A DNA stretch of 64,000 nt from Carettochelys insculpta (GCF_033958435.1 NC_134137.1:170451501-170515500), one strand, 5' to 3'. Positions 1 to 11,564 are shown, numbered from the stretch's first letter. Notes: generated by a model not told the origin, from the letters alone. Numbers and translations: made by a program.

Positions 1-1898
1 GAAAATTAACTGAAGAAGTACAACACCTCCACTGAGTCAGTGACCCAAACAGAAAAGTATAACTAGATGAAACATAACCAGTCCAAATGCCTGTGTGATG
101 GTATCAAAGTCGTGCTGAAATAAGGCGGGAGGACAGGCTTTCTTGGAAAGGTTTCTAATGCAGGGTTTCCTCCAACCGAGATGGGAGAATTGTCAGTCAT
201 GTGTTGCCAAGGAAGCAGAAACCTCTCCTAACTCCCTCACTGGGAACAACTGGTCTGGCATGGAGGAATCCTCCCAGAGTCAGCAGAACAGCTCCTGTGC
301 TGCCCTGTGGTCAGGAGAGGGAGAAATGTTGTGGGTGATGAGGGGTGCCTCTGGAGCACAGCATAATCTAGCAGTCCCAGGGCTGCTCTAAGTTGTGCTG
401 TGGCAGAGCATCATTGAACTCTAACTGGGTCCTGATCAACTGCTTGGTACAAACTGGGTGTAGCAGAGAAGTCGTCCCCCAGTGCTTTGTCTTCCCTTTA
501 GCAGTGGGCAAGAAAGGGGTGAAACAGAGTGGTGGTGAATGCTTTTGTGTGCCTCTTAGCACTGACAAGTTCCATTTGCTTTTAGTGGGGTACCTGGTCC
601 AGCAGTTCTCAGGTGTTTCAAGCAGCAGCGACTGCAGTGTGAGGCCAATTCTCTAGGGACCGTGAATGGTGACTGTGCTGCATTTTCCATGTGTTCCTTA
701 CTGAATGCTGAAGCAGGTACAGTTCACTAGCGTGATGCTTTCCTCAGCGGCTGTCAGCAGGCATGGCAGCAGTTGGTGGGCTAATCATTAAGGTACATTT
801 TGTACAGGAGATTCCATCTTCCAAGTCCACAAACACTAATTTATCTCCGCACTAGTGGAATACAAGCAACTGTTCCTCCAGACCCTTACCCTTCCCAAAT
901 GCCAAGAAATTAAACAGCAGCAGCAACAAGAACAAGTCCCCCCCACCTTGCTCCTCCTGCCACACACACAGGTGTCCTACGGACCACCCTCAACAGATTC
1001 AGGCAGTTTTGAACTGAGATGTGGCCTGTAGTGAAGGGGAATTCATGGTGCCATGTACCCCGTGTCTGTCATGGCGAAGTGACACTGGTTTGAGTATCAT
1101 TTGACCCATGGCTTTCGGTGGCTCAAGATTTGTGGCAGATTAATGTTCTAAACTTTACCTGTGAGTTGGAAGTGCATATATGCAGCAGGAAATAGAAACA
1201 TCCCCACCCGTTCTCCATAAACAGCTTATGGGGAAGGATGGATGAAACAGGTGCAGAGAAATGAAGGAAGCTGCCTTACCAGACCACAATCTCTCTCCTC
1301 CAAACAGAAGCAAACACCTCATTCTTGGCTTGGCCAATAGACCATTTTTCCAGGGCGCCTGCTAGCCCAGTATCTCAGTGCCAGGTTACCTGGTTTTGAG
1401 GCAAGCTCCTAGAGTTCTCTTCCAAGACCAAAACTTTCTAAAATAACTCTGTGGTATCAGTAGAGGGCTGGGTTGCTGGGTGACGGAACGGTGATATGGT
1501 GGGCTTCAAGGTTGCTGCATCACCTGCAACATTCGTGTACCAATAAAATAAAATAAGCTGAAGTGTTTCTGTTGGTTAGTGAGGTGCTGCTCTTGGCCTG
1601 CGGTCCCGACTTGTGCCTGCTCTTGCCTTACTGCCACGGCCTTTCACCCTGAATGGCCAATGCGAGGCCTTGGGAGATGAAAGGGGAAACAGATTGCACA
1701 AGGTGTAGGTCAACTCCAGGTTTGCCAACGGCTCCTTATTACACGAGACGGGCCTTATTTTTTCATCTCTGTACAGCAAGATTGAGGGTTGGTCAGTGCT
1801 GCAAAAAAGCAGCAAGAAATACCTCTTGTGAATGTAGGTGAATACTACCTATTGATCCTGATGCTGATGATGATAAGAAGAGGAGGGGTGCAGTGGGG
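1..1898. other. No recognised gene or repeat
   Basis: I see no convincing exon, RNA gene or repeat in this stretch. Short open frames occur on both strands but carry no recognisable domain and look like chance frames. A short CAG/CAA run lies near 913-930 and an AATAAA-rich motif near 1542-1555. Confidence 0.5.
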
Positions 1899-1923
1899 AG
1901 CTACGTCTACATGTGAAGCCTAC
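1899..1923 (+). repeat. Left terminal inverted repeat of the Harbinger element
   Basis: About 25 bp that match the reverse complement of 6405-6429 at roughly 17 positions. The core GTCTACATGTG / ATCTACACGTG resembles the ends of the related element at 59028-59658. Confidence 0.7.
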
Positions 1924-2259
1924 ATTGAAAGAGCTGATTTCGATGTAGCAACATCGAAATAGGCTATTTCGATGAATAACATCTACACGTCCTCCAGGGC
2001 TGGCAACGTCGATGTTCAACTTTGACATTGGGCAGCACCACATCGAAATAGGAGCAGCGAGGGAACATCTCCACACCAAAGTAGCACACATCGAAATAGG
2101 GATGCCAGGCACAGCTGCAGACAGGGTCACAGGGCGGACTAGCGCTTCCGGGGCAACAGCTAGCCTCTCCCTTAAAGGGCCCCTCCCAGACACACTCAGC
2201 CTGCACAGCACGCGATCTGCAGAGCCATAGGCACACAGACCCCGGGCGACGCAGTTATC

Positions 2260-2283
2260 GACCAGCAGCAGCAGCAGCAGCAG
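2260..2283 (+). repeat. CAG repeat encoding poly-Gln upstream of the nuclease start
   Basis: Seven or so CAG units after GAC, in frame with the nuclease gene. The equivalent CAG run occurs in the internally deleted relative at about 59407-59432, showing it belongs to the element and is not a recent host microsatellite. Confidence 0.7.
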
Positions 2284-2337
2284 CCAGAGGTCCACCCAGC
2301 CCTCCCGGCAGGAGCAGGGCTTGCCCTGATCCATGCC

Positions 2338-3615
2338 ATGCGGGAGGCAGCTGAGTACCTCCTTGCTACACCGGAGGAGGAGCTGCCCCGAGGGCAGCAG
2401 GGCTCAACCCCCAACCCTGCAGCACCCCGCCCCCCCCGCCTCACACGCCACCGCCTGTGGAGCCACCCCACCAGCACCGACTGGTGGGAGCAGCTGGTGC
2501 TTGAGGAGTGGGACGACGACCGCTGGCTCAGGAACTTCAGGATGAGCCGGCAGACATTTATGGAGCTGTGCCAGTGGCTCACCCCCGCACTCAGGCACCA
2601 GGACACCGCCATGCGGCGTGCCCTCACAGTGGAGAAACGGGTCGGCATCGCTGTCTGGAAGCTGGCCACTCCCGACAGCTACCGATCCATGGGACAGCAG
2701 TTTGGTGTTGGCAAGGCCACCGTCGGGGCTGTCCTCATGGAGGTAAGAGAACACACGTGGGGAGGGCAGGGCAGAGGAGGGCAGAGGAGAGCAGGGCAGG
2801 GCCACGCACACCCTGCTCACCCCTCATTGGTGCTGTCCCATGTGCTTTCTCTGCAGGTTGTGTGTGCCATCAACGCCATGCTCCTGCACAGGCTCGTGAG
2901 GCTGGGGGACCCAGATGCCACCATCGCGGCCTTTGCCACCCTGGGCTTCCCCAATTCCTTCGGGGCTCTGGATGGGACTCTCATCCCCATCCGCGTCCCG
3001 CACCACAGTGGAGGACGCTACATCAATCGCAAGGGCTACCATTCTGTGGTCCTCCAGGCCTTGGTGGACAGCCGGGGCCGTTTCCAGGACATTTATGTGG
3101 GCTGGCCTGGCAGCACCCACGACGCCCGGGTTTTCCGGAACTCGGGCCTGTGCCGCCGGCTGGAGGCGGGGACCTACATCCCCCAGTGGGAGATCCCTGT
3201 GGGGGACACCACCATGCCCCTCTGCGTCATCGCAGATGCGGCATACACCCTCCGGCCCTGGCTCATGCACCCGTACACGGGCCATCTCTCCGCTAGCCAG
3301 GAGCGCTTCAACCAGCGCCTGAACCACGCGCGCCAGGTGGTGGAGCGCTCATTTGGCCGCCTGAAAGGACGCTGGAGATGTCTCCTGACCCGCCTGGATG
3401 CGGGACCCAACAACATCCCCCTGATTGTGGGTGCCTGCTGCGCCCTGCACAATTTGGTGGAAAGCAAGGGGGAGGCCTTTTTCCAGGGCTGGGCTGTGGA
3501 GGCCGGCAGGGCTGATGTGCAGCCACCCGCTGCCCCCAGTCGGCAGGTGGACCCTGAAGGGACCCGGGTCCAGGAGGCCCTGCGGGCCCACTTCGATGAT
3601 GAGGCCGCGGGGTGA
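2338..3615 (+). CDS. HARBI1-like DDE nuclease of Harbinger transposon
   Basis: Transposase nuclease of a PIF/Harbinger element, expected to cut and join transposon ends together with its Myb-like partner. From Met 2338 it has 425 codons. The DDE triad is visible: Asp212 in GALDGTLIPI (codon 2971), Asp300 in VIADAAYTL (3235) and Glu336 in VVERSFGRLKGRW (3343). An N-terminal helical region (WDDDRWLRNFRMSRQTF) matches the usual family layout. A 114-bp GT-AG segment at 2743-2856 looks like an in-frame mini-intron; removing it joins LMEV directly to VCAINAMLL, giving 387 residues. The same frame stays open upstream for 27 codons through a poly-Gln run to an ATC at 2257, where the related element at 59.4 kb has ATG, so the original start is probably lost. 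A polyadenylation motif AATAAA lies at 3790-3795. Apart from the start codon the frame is intact. Confidence 0.85.
   Translation: MREAAEYLLATPEEELPRGQQGSTPNPAAPRPPRLTRHRLWSHPTSTDWWEQLVLEEWDDDRWLRNFRMSRQTFMELCQWLTPALRHQDTAMRRALTVEKRVGIAVWKLATPDSYRSMGQQFGVGKATVGAVLMEVREHTWGGQGRGGQRRAGQGHAHPAHPSLVLSHVLSLQVVCAINAMLLHRLVRLGDPDATIAAFATLGFPNSFGALDGTLIPIRVPHHSGGRYINRKGYHSVVLQALVDSRGRFQDIYVGWPGSTHDARVFRNSGLCRRLEAGTYIPQWEIPVGDTTMPLCVIADAAYTLRPWLMHPYTGHLSASQERFNQRLNHARQVVERSFGRLKGRWRCLLTRLDAGPNNIPLIVGACCALHNLVESKGEAFFQGWAVEAGRADVQPPAAPSRQVDPEGTRVQEALRAHFDDEAAG
2743..2856 (+). other. Probable in-frame mini-intron of the HARBI1-like gene
   Basis: It begins GTAAGA and ends with a pyrimidine tract and CTGCAG. 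Its length is 114 bp, a multiple of three, and it has no in-frame stop, so the gene reads open spliced or unspliced. The encoded block is Gly/Arg/Gln-rich low complexity, unlike the flanking transposase sequence, and interrupts a conserved helix. Confidence 0.7.
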
Positions 3616-4007
3616 ACTCTGCCAGGCCCCCCACTGCCCACCCCTTCCTCCACCACACTCCCTGCCCCAACGCCCACACCATGGAGCACGCAACCGCACC
3701 CCCCTCCCACTTTTCCTGGACAAATGACAGCACGCACTTGTGGCTGACCTTAAACTGCTTTTTCTTTAAGAACTTTTTTTTTAACTATAAATAAAACAAG
3801 AACAAACTATATACAACATGTGTGGAACCAAAGTAATATGTACAAATAAAACAATAGTAATAAAAAAGTGTGTTCAGTAATAAAAAGAAAACCAGGGATG
3901 ATAAAGGGGAGAACTATTTACATGGGGGGGACGGGGCAAACGGGGGGCACAAAATAATAAGTCCCAACTATATACAAGGTGGGGGCCACATCCCGGGCCC
4001 CTCGCCC

Positions 4008-4560
4008 CTAAAGTCCGGCACTGGGCGTGGGCGGCCGGGAGCCCCGCCGCGGCCGCAGCCCTGTCTGGGGCTGGCTGGGGGTGGGGCGGACCGGAAGATA
4101 TGCCCGGCAAGTCTCAGGTGGCTCCAGGGGTCCCTCGGCGCTCCGGCCCTCGGCGGTGGGTGGTGGGGCAATGGCAGACGGGACGGCGACGTGCGGAGCA
4201 GCTGGTGGTGCGGCGGGTGGAGCAGGCAGGGCGGACGCTGTGGCGGCCGGCGCGGCATGAGGGGCCAGGTAGTCCACCAGACGGTTGAAAGTCTCCATGT
4301 AGGCCCCCCATGCCTCTTGGCGCCAGGCCAGCGCCCGCTTCTGCAGGTGCAGGTGCTGCTCCGCGACCTCCAGCTGCCGACGGTGGATGGCCAGCAGCTG
4401 GGGGTCCGTCGCTGTCTGCTGGTGGTGGCGCGGGGTCCGCTGTCTAGCCCGCCGTGGGGCCGGTCGGTCCTTGGCCGAGGGGCTTGCCTGGAGCGATGGC
4501 CCCGGAGGGGTCGCCGGGACCACTGATGCCTCGCCGGCGCTCTCTTCCGGTCCTTCCGAT
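4008..4560 (-). CDS. Myb/SANT-like Harbinger protein, C-terminal exon
   Basis: The minus-strand frame ends at a TAG at 4008-4010. It encodes a helical, Gln/His/Arg-rich segment (LAIHRRQLEVAEQHLHLQKRALAWRQEAWGAYMETFNRLVDYL) of the sort that follows the Myb domain in Harbinger accessory proteins, then a Pro/Ala-rich tail. No ATG opens the frame; it reads upstream as SEGPEESAGEASVV, so it is best seen as the 3' exon of the gene starting at 5945. The acceptor is not certain; a pyrimidine-rich stretch followed by AG near 4545-4600 (minus orientation) is the likely site. The gene ends about 390 bp from the stop of the convergent nuclease gene. Confidence 0.65.
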
Positions 4561-5404
4561 GGTGCAGGTGCGGGACACAGGAGAGGAGGGGGGGGAAGAA
4601 GAATGGAGACAGGCGTTAGTGTGGGCCCTGAGCCGTGGCCTTTGTCCCCCCAGCCCTGTGCTGCAGGTTCCCCATCCCCGTCCCCGGGAGATGCTGCTGT
4701 GATGGATGGGGTTCAGGGATCCCCCTGCCCTGCACCCCGTCCCCTGGTGGGAGCGACTCTCACTTCACTCCGCAGAGTCTGACAGGAGAGGTTTCTTAGG
4801 CCACAGATGCCCAGTTTCTCCCAGGAGTGACAGCACCAGCTGTCAGAAGAGACAGTCCTTCCAACCCGTCGTGGGGAGAAGACCCCAAGGGGTGCCCCTC
4901 TGGGATGCAGCTTTCCCCCTCCTCAGGCTGGCTGCCTTCCAGCTCTCCCTTCCCCTAGCCTCTACCTGTGGCCCCTGCCCTCCCCCCTCAATTCCAAGCC
5001 AGCTCGGCTCCTCCCTCCTCTTTGTTCAGGGTAGAGGTGTCACCTGCCAGCTGTAGCCCCACGATCATCCTTTGCCCCTGGGAGCTATTCAGCTCTTGTT
5101 GCTCATATGTAGCCTGAGTCTCCCTTTGGCACTCCCCCCACTCCATCACATGCTGCTGCTGCGGGGTGTCCCACCCGCTCCTCCCGGGGGCCCCTTGAGG
5201 TTCCGCTCCCCCCTGCCCCGGGGATGGGGCATGGCACTGTCGTGCTGGGTGGCGGGGGGAGCAGGGGCTGATGCACTGCTGTGAGGGACATGGCCCTGCT
5301 GTCCTTGGGGCCATGGCCATGTGAGCATGTGGGGGGCCCTGGACACATATCTATTACCCCCCGCCCCTCAAGCCCAGGGGTGTACACCAGAGGGGGGTAC
5401 ATAC

Positions 5405-5945
5405 CTGTCGGTCCACTCCCACAGTCCGGAGATCCCCGGGGGGCGGAGGTCCGGCTGCTGCTCCGGGATGGCGGGAGGAGGATCTGCAGCCCGGATTCTG
5501 CGGAGGAGGAGCCCCCCTCCTCCTCCTCCTCCTGCCGCGATGGCCCAGGGGTGGGCTCCGGGGGGGGCCCCCGGGGTGCGGGGCTTACCTCCGGGGCGGA
5601 CTCTGGCTGAAGGGCCTGCTGGGGCTCGTCGGCCGAAGTGTCAAGGGTGGCCGGAGGGGAGGAGGTGTGCCGGGGGCCCAGGATGTCCCTGAGCTCCCTG
5701 TAAAAGGGGCAAGTGACGGGGGTGGCCCCAGATTGGCTGGCCGCATCCCGGGCCCGGGAGTAACCCTGCCGCAGCTCCTTGACCTTACTCCTGACGTGAT
5801 CAGGAGTGCGGGCAGGGTGACCCCGGGCAGCCAGGCCCTCGGCCAGCCGAGCGAACGCATCCGCGTTCTGCCTCTTGCTCCCCATTACCTGGAGCACCTC
5901 CTCCTCGCTCCAGAGCCCCAGCAGGTCCCGCAGCTCGGCCTCCAT
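5405..5945 (-). CDS. Myb/SANT-like DNA-binding protein of Harbinger, N-terminal exon
   Basis: Starts at an ATG at 5943-5945 (minus). Residues about 5-90 form a trihelix/Myb-SANT-like domain (LLGLWSEEEVLQVM, then RTPDHVRSKVKELRQGY and CPFYRELRDILG), with the tryptophan and basic helix typical of the accessory proteins that bring HARBI1-type nucleases to the transposon ends. An acidic Glu-run and Ser-rich linker follow. A good splice donor (CAG/GTATGT in minus orientation) lies at about 5404-5405, after which the frame turns Pro-rich and loses family resemblance, so I end the exon there. It probably joins the exon at 4008-4560. The nuclease-plus-Myb pair on one element is the standard autonomous Harbinger arrangement. 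Confidence 0.7.
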
Positions 5946-6404
5946 CCAGGAGGGGCCCCGCTGCCACTTGCCAGCCTGGCTGCCCGCCTGGCTGGGCTGG
6001 CTGCCCTGGCTCCCCTTGGGGGGGGGGTCCCCTGGGGGCGCTGGGGGGGCTGCCGGGCGGCCATTGAGGGTCCTGTGGCTGCTGAGGGACGTGCAGGCTG
6101 GCCACGTGTCTGGGCTGCTGCCTGAACGCGCTCTCAGCTTCCTGCACAGGAAGGGAGGGGGAGGGGACCTTTAAGGGGCCGCTCCATGCGGCCACCATTG
6201 AGCTGAGGGGCTGCAGAGAGCGTCTCTCAACCCCTCAGCTGATGGCTGCCATGGAGGACCCCGCAATTTCGACGTTGCGGGACGCGTAACGACTACACGG
6301 TCCCTACTTCGAACGTCGCTATTCCTATCCCCTCATGGGGATAACTTCGATAACGCGTGTAGCCGTAACGGGCGCTATTTCGAAGTTAGTGCCGCTACTT
6401 CGAA

Positions 6405-6429
6405 GTAGCGTGCACGTGTAGATACGGCT
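6405..6429 (-). repeat. Right terminal inverted repeat of the Harbinger element
   Basis: Reverse complement begins AGCCGTATCTACACGTG and pairs with the left end at 1899. Just inside lies a short palindrome CTACTTCGAAGTAG. Confidence 0.7.
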
Positions 6430-9149
6430 GGGGTGTGAAGAAAACAGACCCTTATGTTTGAAATATGAAGTTGGCAGTTGTAGGGTCTGGCATGACATGA
6501 TGATGCTAAAAATGGGTTCAGTAATAATCAGCTTCCACATAGCAAAGTGCTACCAAGTGACCAGTACAGACTCGACAGCGCACTGCTTTGCACTTCAGTC
6601 CTGATGAAGGCATGGTGCATGGCTTCATAATTAGAGCTTCTTGGCAGTCATAGTGAGTTTGTCGGTGAAAATGGATTTCTGAATGCTCTGAAAATCAGAA
6701 CATTTTGAATGATAGAAACATTTTAATGAAAATTTTCTTCGGAATTTTCTGTTTTTTTTTTTTTTTGGACTGAGTCTAAATGAAAGCATTTGAATCAATT
6801 TGAAGCACAATCCACTGGCTCTAATTTGCATTGAAATAAAAAGATCTGTTTTATACTTTGTCTCTTTCCCTTCCACCCCGATGGTCCTTTGAACCTTTTC
6901 CCCCATAAAGGGAGAGGGGAGATGAAAGGGGAAGTGAGGAGAGACAAACAAACCCAAAAGGAAATGAGAACGAGATGAAAGGAAGTGCAGGGAAAATTGA
7001 AAGCTGAACAATATGCAATTCTGTGAAATTCGGAACAATTTGATTTCATTTTGAATCCCTGAGTGGGAAAATCAGATGAATAAAGGACAAATTTCCAAAA
7101 GAACAAAAATTCTTCATTTTTGTTTGAAATTCTTTGCAGGAAACGTTTCCTGTTGTTTGGCCAGCCTTCTACACAATTCCTCAAGGATATTAATAACCTG
7201 AGGGAAACAAAATTACAATAGTTGCAGTTCTGTGTCTCTGGGGGGCTTGACATATCATAACCCGTCTTTCCTTTTTCAGCTTATCTTGACACCCAGCTGC
7301 TACTGCTGCTAAAGGAGATACCTGCTGTTCTGAGATCCCCTGACACTCTGCTAGAAAGCAGCTAAAGAGAAAAGTTGAATGGTGCTGGCATTGTGGCCAC
7401 TGAAGGTCAATTTTAGTCTACAAGAGACAGAAAGACTGGTACAAAAGGCCACCAAAGACCCTCAGCTACTGTTTGAATGCAGCTTCCACAGGAGACCCTG
7501 CCAAGAAGCTTGAAATGTGGAACAGGATCCTGCACTTGCCTACGTCAGTACTCTTTGAGACGGAAGGAGGGTTATAGGGGATCTCGGGCCCAGGGGCCAG
7601 TGGAAAAGGAGAGCGAGACGAAAATTGGCAGAACATCCAACAGTTTGGGAGTCAGTGCAACCATTTCTCATGCAGTCAGGCTGACTGGTAACTAGCAGTC
7701 CTTGCACAAGCCATAGAAGGTAAGAGGAAGAGAGATGATATGTTGGAAGAAAAGCTCAGTTTAGGATCGAGGAAAATTCGTAAAACCAGTAGGCAACAGA
7801 CTGTTTGCAAACAACCACTGAACATATTCTAGAGAACCAAACATTTAACAGACCAGTTATTCATTTGTAATCATATATAACTTGTGAGTATATGTGACCA
7901 CAGTTGAGACAACTGCATGCAATTAATTCACTGAACAGTGTTCGGACAAGGCAGCTAAAAAAAGTCACTGGATCCCCTTCCAAGCAAAAATGTACTAAAA
8001 AACAAAACAAGACAAAAAAAACACTCCTTCAAAATAAAACAAGACATGTTCCCGGTGCAATATTCTAGGGGAAAAGATGGTCCCACAATATTTTTCTTGG
8101 AGATGTCGAATCATCTCTGTGTCCCAATAGTTCAAAAGATTAAAAAGGGAAATTGTAGGCTTAGGTTTTTGGCATCAGAACTTCAGATTTTGTTTCAAAT
8201 TCGTCCTTAAGTCAGACACAGAGCAAAACAAACTGGCTCCTCTAATATGAAAATAGTGCAGTGGGGAGGCCCCGTGACAAGCAGGCCAGTTAATGGGATA
8301 GAACTCTTACAAAAGTTCATTTCTCGTTGGAAACCAAGCTACGTTTAGACTACTGCATACAGAACTAAAAATGAAGCCTTCTGAAGCAATGGCCTGTGAA
8401 TGGAACAAACTATTTTTTTTTAAAAAACAACAAAAACATAAATCAAGACCCTTAACTGTGTGACAGGAACACAGAACTTTGTTGAGTCATTTTGGCACCA
8501 GATGTGAGTGATTTAATAATAATAATTTGGTGGGGCATGTCTGACAAATTGTAAATCTCTGTACAGTTTCTTTTTGTGCAGGAGGATAAACCCACAATTA
8601 CCACGGATTTCATTGCCGTCTATCTGTGCACGCAAGCGGGATGCCTGGTGGTGTTGCCCTTGAGAGAAAAGAATTAGCGAGAAGACAGAGACTCTGATGT
8701 ATCCCATCACACTGGCCCAGTGCTTAGCTGAGGGCTGGAGGAGTTCAAAAGTGAGCTTTGCACTGCAGATGTGCTCTCCCTGACTGTATCAAAGGTTCAG
8801 GCTCTGCGGCTGCTGGCTTTTAGTGTTGCCAGCTGTTGTTTACCAGTAAGTCTGAGGAGGGCCCTTTCCCAGATGCAATGACCAGTCTTGATGAGTTCCC
8901 TTTGGTGCTAAACCAGAGTCAATATACACCTTGCATCTAGTGCAAGCAAAAAGTACGATCTTTAAATATGGCTTATTTGAAAAGGGTAATAATTGGATGT
9001 GGAAATGTTCATAGCTATGAAATAAATCAATTTTCTTCTGTATCTTCTACCTCTCTCCCAAAACCTGAGGTTTTCTCTCTCAGAACGTAGTCCTTACACT
9101 CCCTGAGATTATTACATGAGTGCTGAGGCAAAGCATTTAAGCATGTGCT
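6430..9149. other. No recognised gene
   Basis: AT-rich DNA without a convincing exon. A T-run of about 15 sits at 6752-6766. The 6630-7100 stretch is rich in GAAATTTT/AAAATTTC-type motifs and looks like an old decayed repeat, resembling in texture 15180-15400 and 51300-52000. An A-rich tract is at 7996-8040. Confidence 0.4.
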
Positions 9150-9240
9150 TAAAGTTAAGCAAGTACATAAGGGCTGTTGACTTCAGTCAGGGACTTATTT
9201 ATATGCTTACACGCTTTGCTCAGCCAGGGTCTAAATATCT
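9120..9240. repeat. Possible ancient amniote repeat fragment
   Basis: The segment with GTGCTTAAAGTTAAGCAAGT and TTGACTTCAGTCAGGGACTT resembles an old, widely dispersed amniote repeat I have seen near similar motifs. A second similar relic (CCCCACTGAAATCAGTGACA) is at about 9625-9715. Neither can be assigned to a family by eye. Confidence 0.35.
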
Positions 9241-9570
9241 AGACCAAGATTTTAAAAAACAGGTGACTAAAGAGAGGCTCCTCTGTATGACTGAAATTAG
9301 ACCAAAGTATTACAGCCTATGGGAGACCAATCTATCATGTGCCACAAGCAGAGGCTAGGAGGCACTGAAGTGTGCTACTGCCTGAGACCCCCACAAAGGC
9401 CAGCAACTCTTTAAATGAGAGATGCCCAGGTAATCCTGGCAATGATTCATGTGGTGGAGAGGAAGGTGGAATCACTCATCCCCCACCTCCACCCCCAACA
9501 CATCTTGAAAGGTCACCGCCAATCTGACAATTCTTTTTGTGACCCTACATACAGGAAAACTATTGAGAAG

Positions 9571-9592
9571 GTTTTTTTTTTTTTTTTTTTGA
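9571..9592 (+). repeat. Poly-T tract
   Basis: An uninterrupted run of about 22 T. It could be the reverse complement of a retrotransposon A-tail, but no recognisable element abuts it. Confidence 0.8.
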
Positions 9593-9715
9593 GTGACTGG
9601 TGTTTCATCTAGGAGCTTCTTCATGGAGGAGTAAATCCTGGCCCCCACTGAAATCAGTGACAAAACACTCAAATCACTGGCACCAGGGTTATTTCACGCA
9701 GATGATTTTGCCCCT

Positions 9716-11560
9716 ATAATGCCAGAGGGTAGACTTGAGGGTACACTGCACTGTTTCCTACAGCTTTCTTACTCAGTGGCCTGTCCTGATTGCCCTAAAG
9801 TGACAAGCAGCCATCACTTGACTTTCTCCAAGGAAGGAAAAATCAAGTTGTTTTGGAGGCAAGGCAACGGGTGTTTTACAGATTACTGTTACAGGCAGGC
9901 AGGCAGGCATTTGGTGAGTATGGTGGGTGAGGTTTTAGCCTCCTCAGCTCCAATTTCAGGAGAGTATTTAATTCTTTTGTGAATTAGAATTTTAAACATT
10001 TTTATTGCAATTTACTTTTCTTCCATGTGCCTTACTGATTCGCACGCCTATTGTGACAAGAGTAGTCGTTCATGAATCAAGCCTGATTTTTGCCACCAAG
10101 AGACATGACAAACAGTGTATATATAAAATAATAAAACTGCCAATTTTTTTTCTTAAATAGCCTTCCTGTAAAACATGCCATAAGAAAAATATGTGGTGGT
10201 GTATTGTGGTAAAATGTTTCCATTGGCTGCTCTCTAGCATGATCTGCATAACTCACCCCTGACTCCATCATCCCATGATGAGTAATGTTGTCTTCTGCCA
10301 GTAAAACCTTTACAGCACGACTTTACGTGTCCTATACATACTAAACAGTGTGCGTTGTGAAGCAGTGACAACCCTGACAGAGGCTCTGTAGGTCAAGAAA
10401 TAAATGAGAGAAACTACGCAAGTCCCCGTGTTGCGTTTGAATAGGTTTTTCAGCCACAACCTCTCCAGTATTCGAACCAGGAAGAATAATTTTTCAAGTA
10501 CCCATTAAAAGGAGGAGGTGCCACTTCCTCCACTTGAGCTACTCTGCGGCATGACCAGCTTCCTTACTATTTCTGTCTGAATCCACATAGTTAATTTATC
10601 CCAAGGAAACAAACAAACCTTTCCCTTCCTTTGTGCCACACTCCGTCTCTTGCTTCCTTCCCTCTCTGCTGTCTGTGGCTGCTCTCTCCGGTCTCCTTCT
10701 TCCTGCTGGGAAATCCAATCATAGCACAACAGCCTTAACCTTGGGCTGTATCTAGAAGACAAATCGTAGAAGTAGGGGCCACACTGTTGCAGGATGGGGT
10801 CCTTTGGGAGGCATACGACTGGCCAGCTCCAGAAGACAATGGCCTCTCATGTCCGGAACCCCAGTGGTGATCATGTGCTGGAACCCAAGGGTGGGTCTTC
10901 GTTTTCCTTCTCGGCGGCTGGGCTTCAGCTGCTGCTGCCAGCGACGACATCCTGAAAGTGAAACTAAAGCAAGGGTTAAATTTTTTTTTTGAAAAATCAT
11001 ATTCTAAAATCTTTGTCTTGTTTTCATGGCTCTGACCTCTGTTTCCATGGAAATGGGAACAGAGCAAGCCAAACAGAAGTGTAGCCAATTTCAGTTGCTG
11101 GCTTCCAGTTTTCACTTCTGTTTCCAGGGATGCCAAATCAGCAAAAGCAAGGCCCCTGTTTTAAAATGCTGCTGTTGCTTAACTTCCACCAGACAGTCTG
11201 CCAGTAGGACCGGCCAGCCAGCGAGCGCCAGTGACAACTCTCACTGCCTGTTTTCTACGACTGGACTCTCAGGCCAGCTGTAGATTTTAGGAGCCTTTTG
11301 TGTATTCCCCAGTGGGTGCCAAAATCATGAGTTTGTGCCTCTCTGCCTAAATCATGAGATCTTTTTCAAAGAACGTTTATATCCTGGGTCTTTTTTCAGG
11401 CTGTCTTGCGCTTTTTGAGCTCCCCTGCTTGTCACCTGTGTGCATGTGTGACGGTTCGTGTCTCACACACGCCCGAATGTATCTGGTAAAGGCATTTCAG
11501 CCTCTGCTGCAGGAGCTCCCACCCCCACATCTGCCCACCTCCATTAATCCCTTTGTCCCC
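9716..11560. other. No recognised gene
   Basis: Mixed-composition DNA with no domain-bearing frame. The small frames around 10735-11136 on the minus strand have no family resemblance. Confidence 0.4.
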
Positions 11561-11564
11561 TCCC

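Larger units (their letters stand above)
1899..6429 (+). mobile_element. PIF/Harbinger DNA transposon, two-gene, near full length
   Basis: A 4.5-kb element bounded by imperfect terminal inverted repeats. The left end starts AGCTACGTCTACATGTG and the reverse complement of the right end starts AGCCGTATCTACACGTG. Both ends are followed by clusters of TCGAAATAG/TTCGAAGTAG-like motifs (about 1935-2100 and 6260-6420). It carries the two genes expected of PIF/Harbinger elements: a DDE nuclease on + and a Myb/SANT-like protein on -, arranged tail to tail. GGG flanks each end (1896-1898, 6430-6432), compatible with the 3-bp target duplication of this superfamily, but each flank is a GGGG run, so the exact boundary may shift by a base or two. 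Confidence 0.85.

Noticed and set aside
2260..2283. CAG repeat as a disease-type host microsatellite
   Set aside because: It is in frame in the transposon ORF and conserved in the related element at 59.4 kb.
2508..3296. Long plus-strand frame overlapping the HARBI1-like gene (and minus-strand frames at 2824-3737)
   Set aside because: They are alternative frames of GC-rich transposase sequence with no domain; the DDE triad is only in the 2338-3615 frame.
3870..4526. Plus-strand 218-codon frame
   Set aside because: Antisense shadow of the Myb-like C-terminal exon; Gly/Arg-rich with no recognisable domain.
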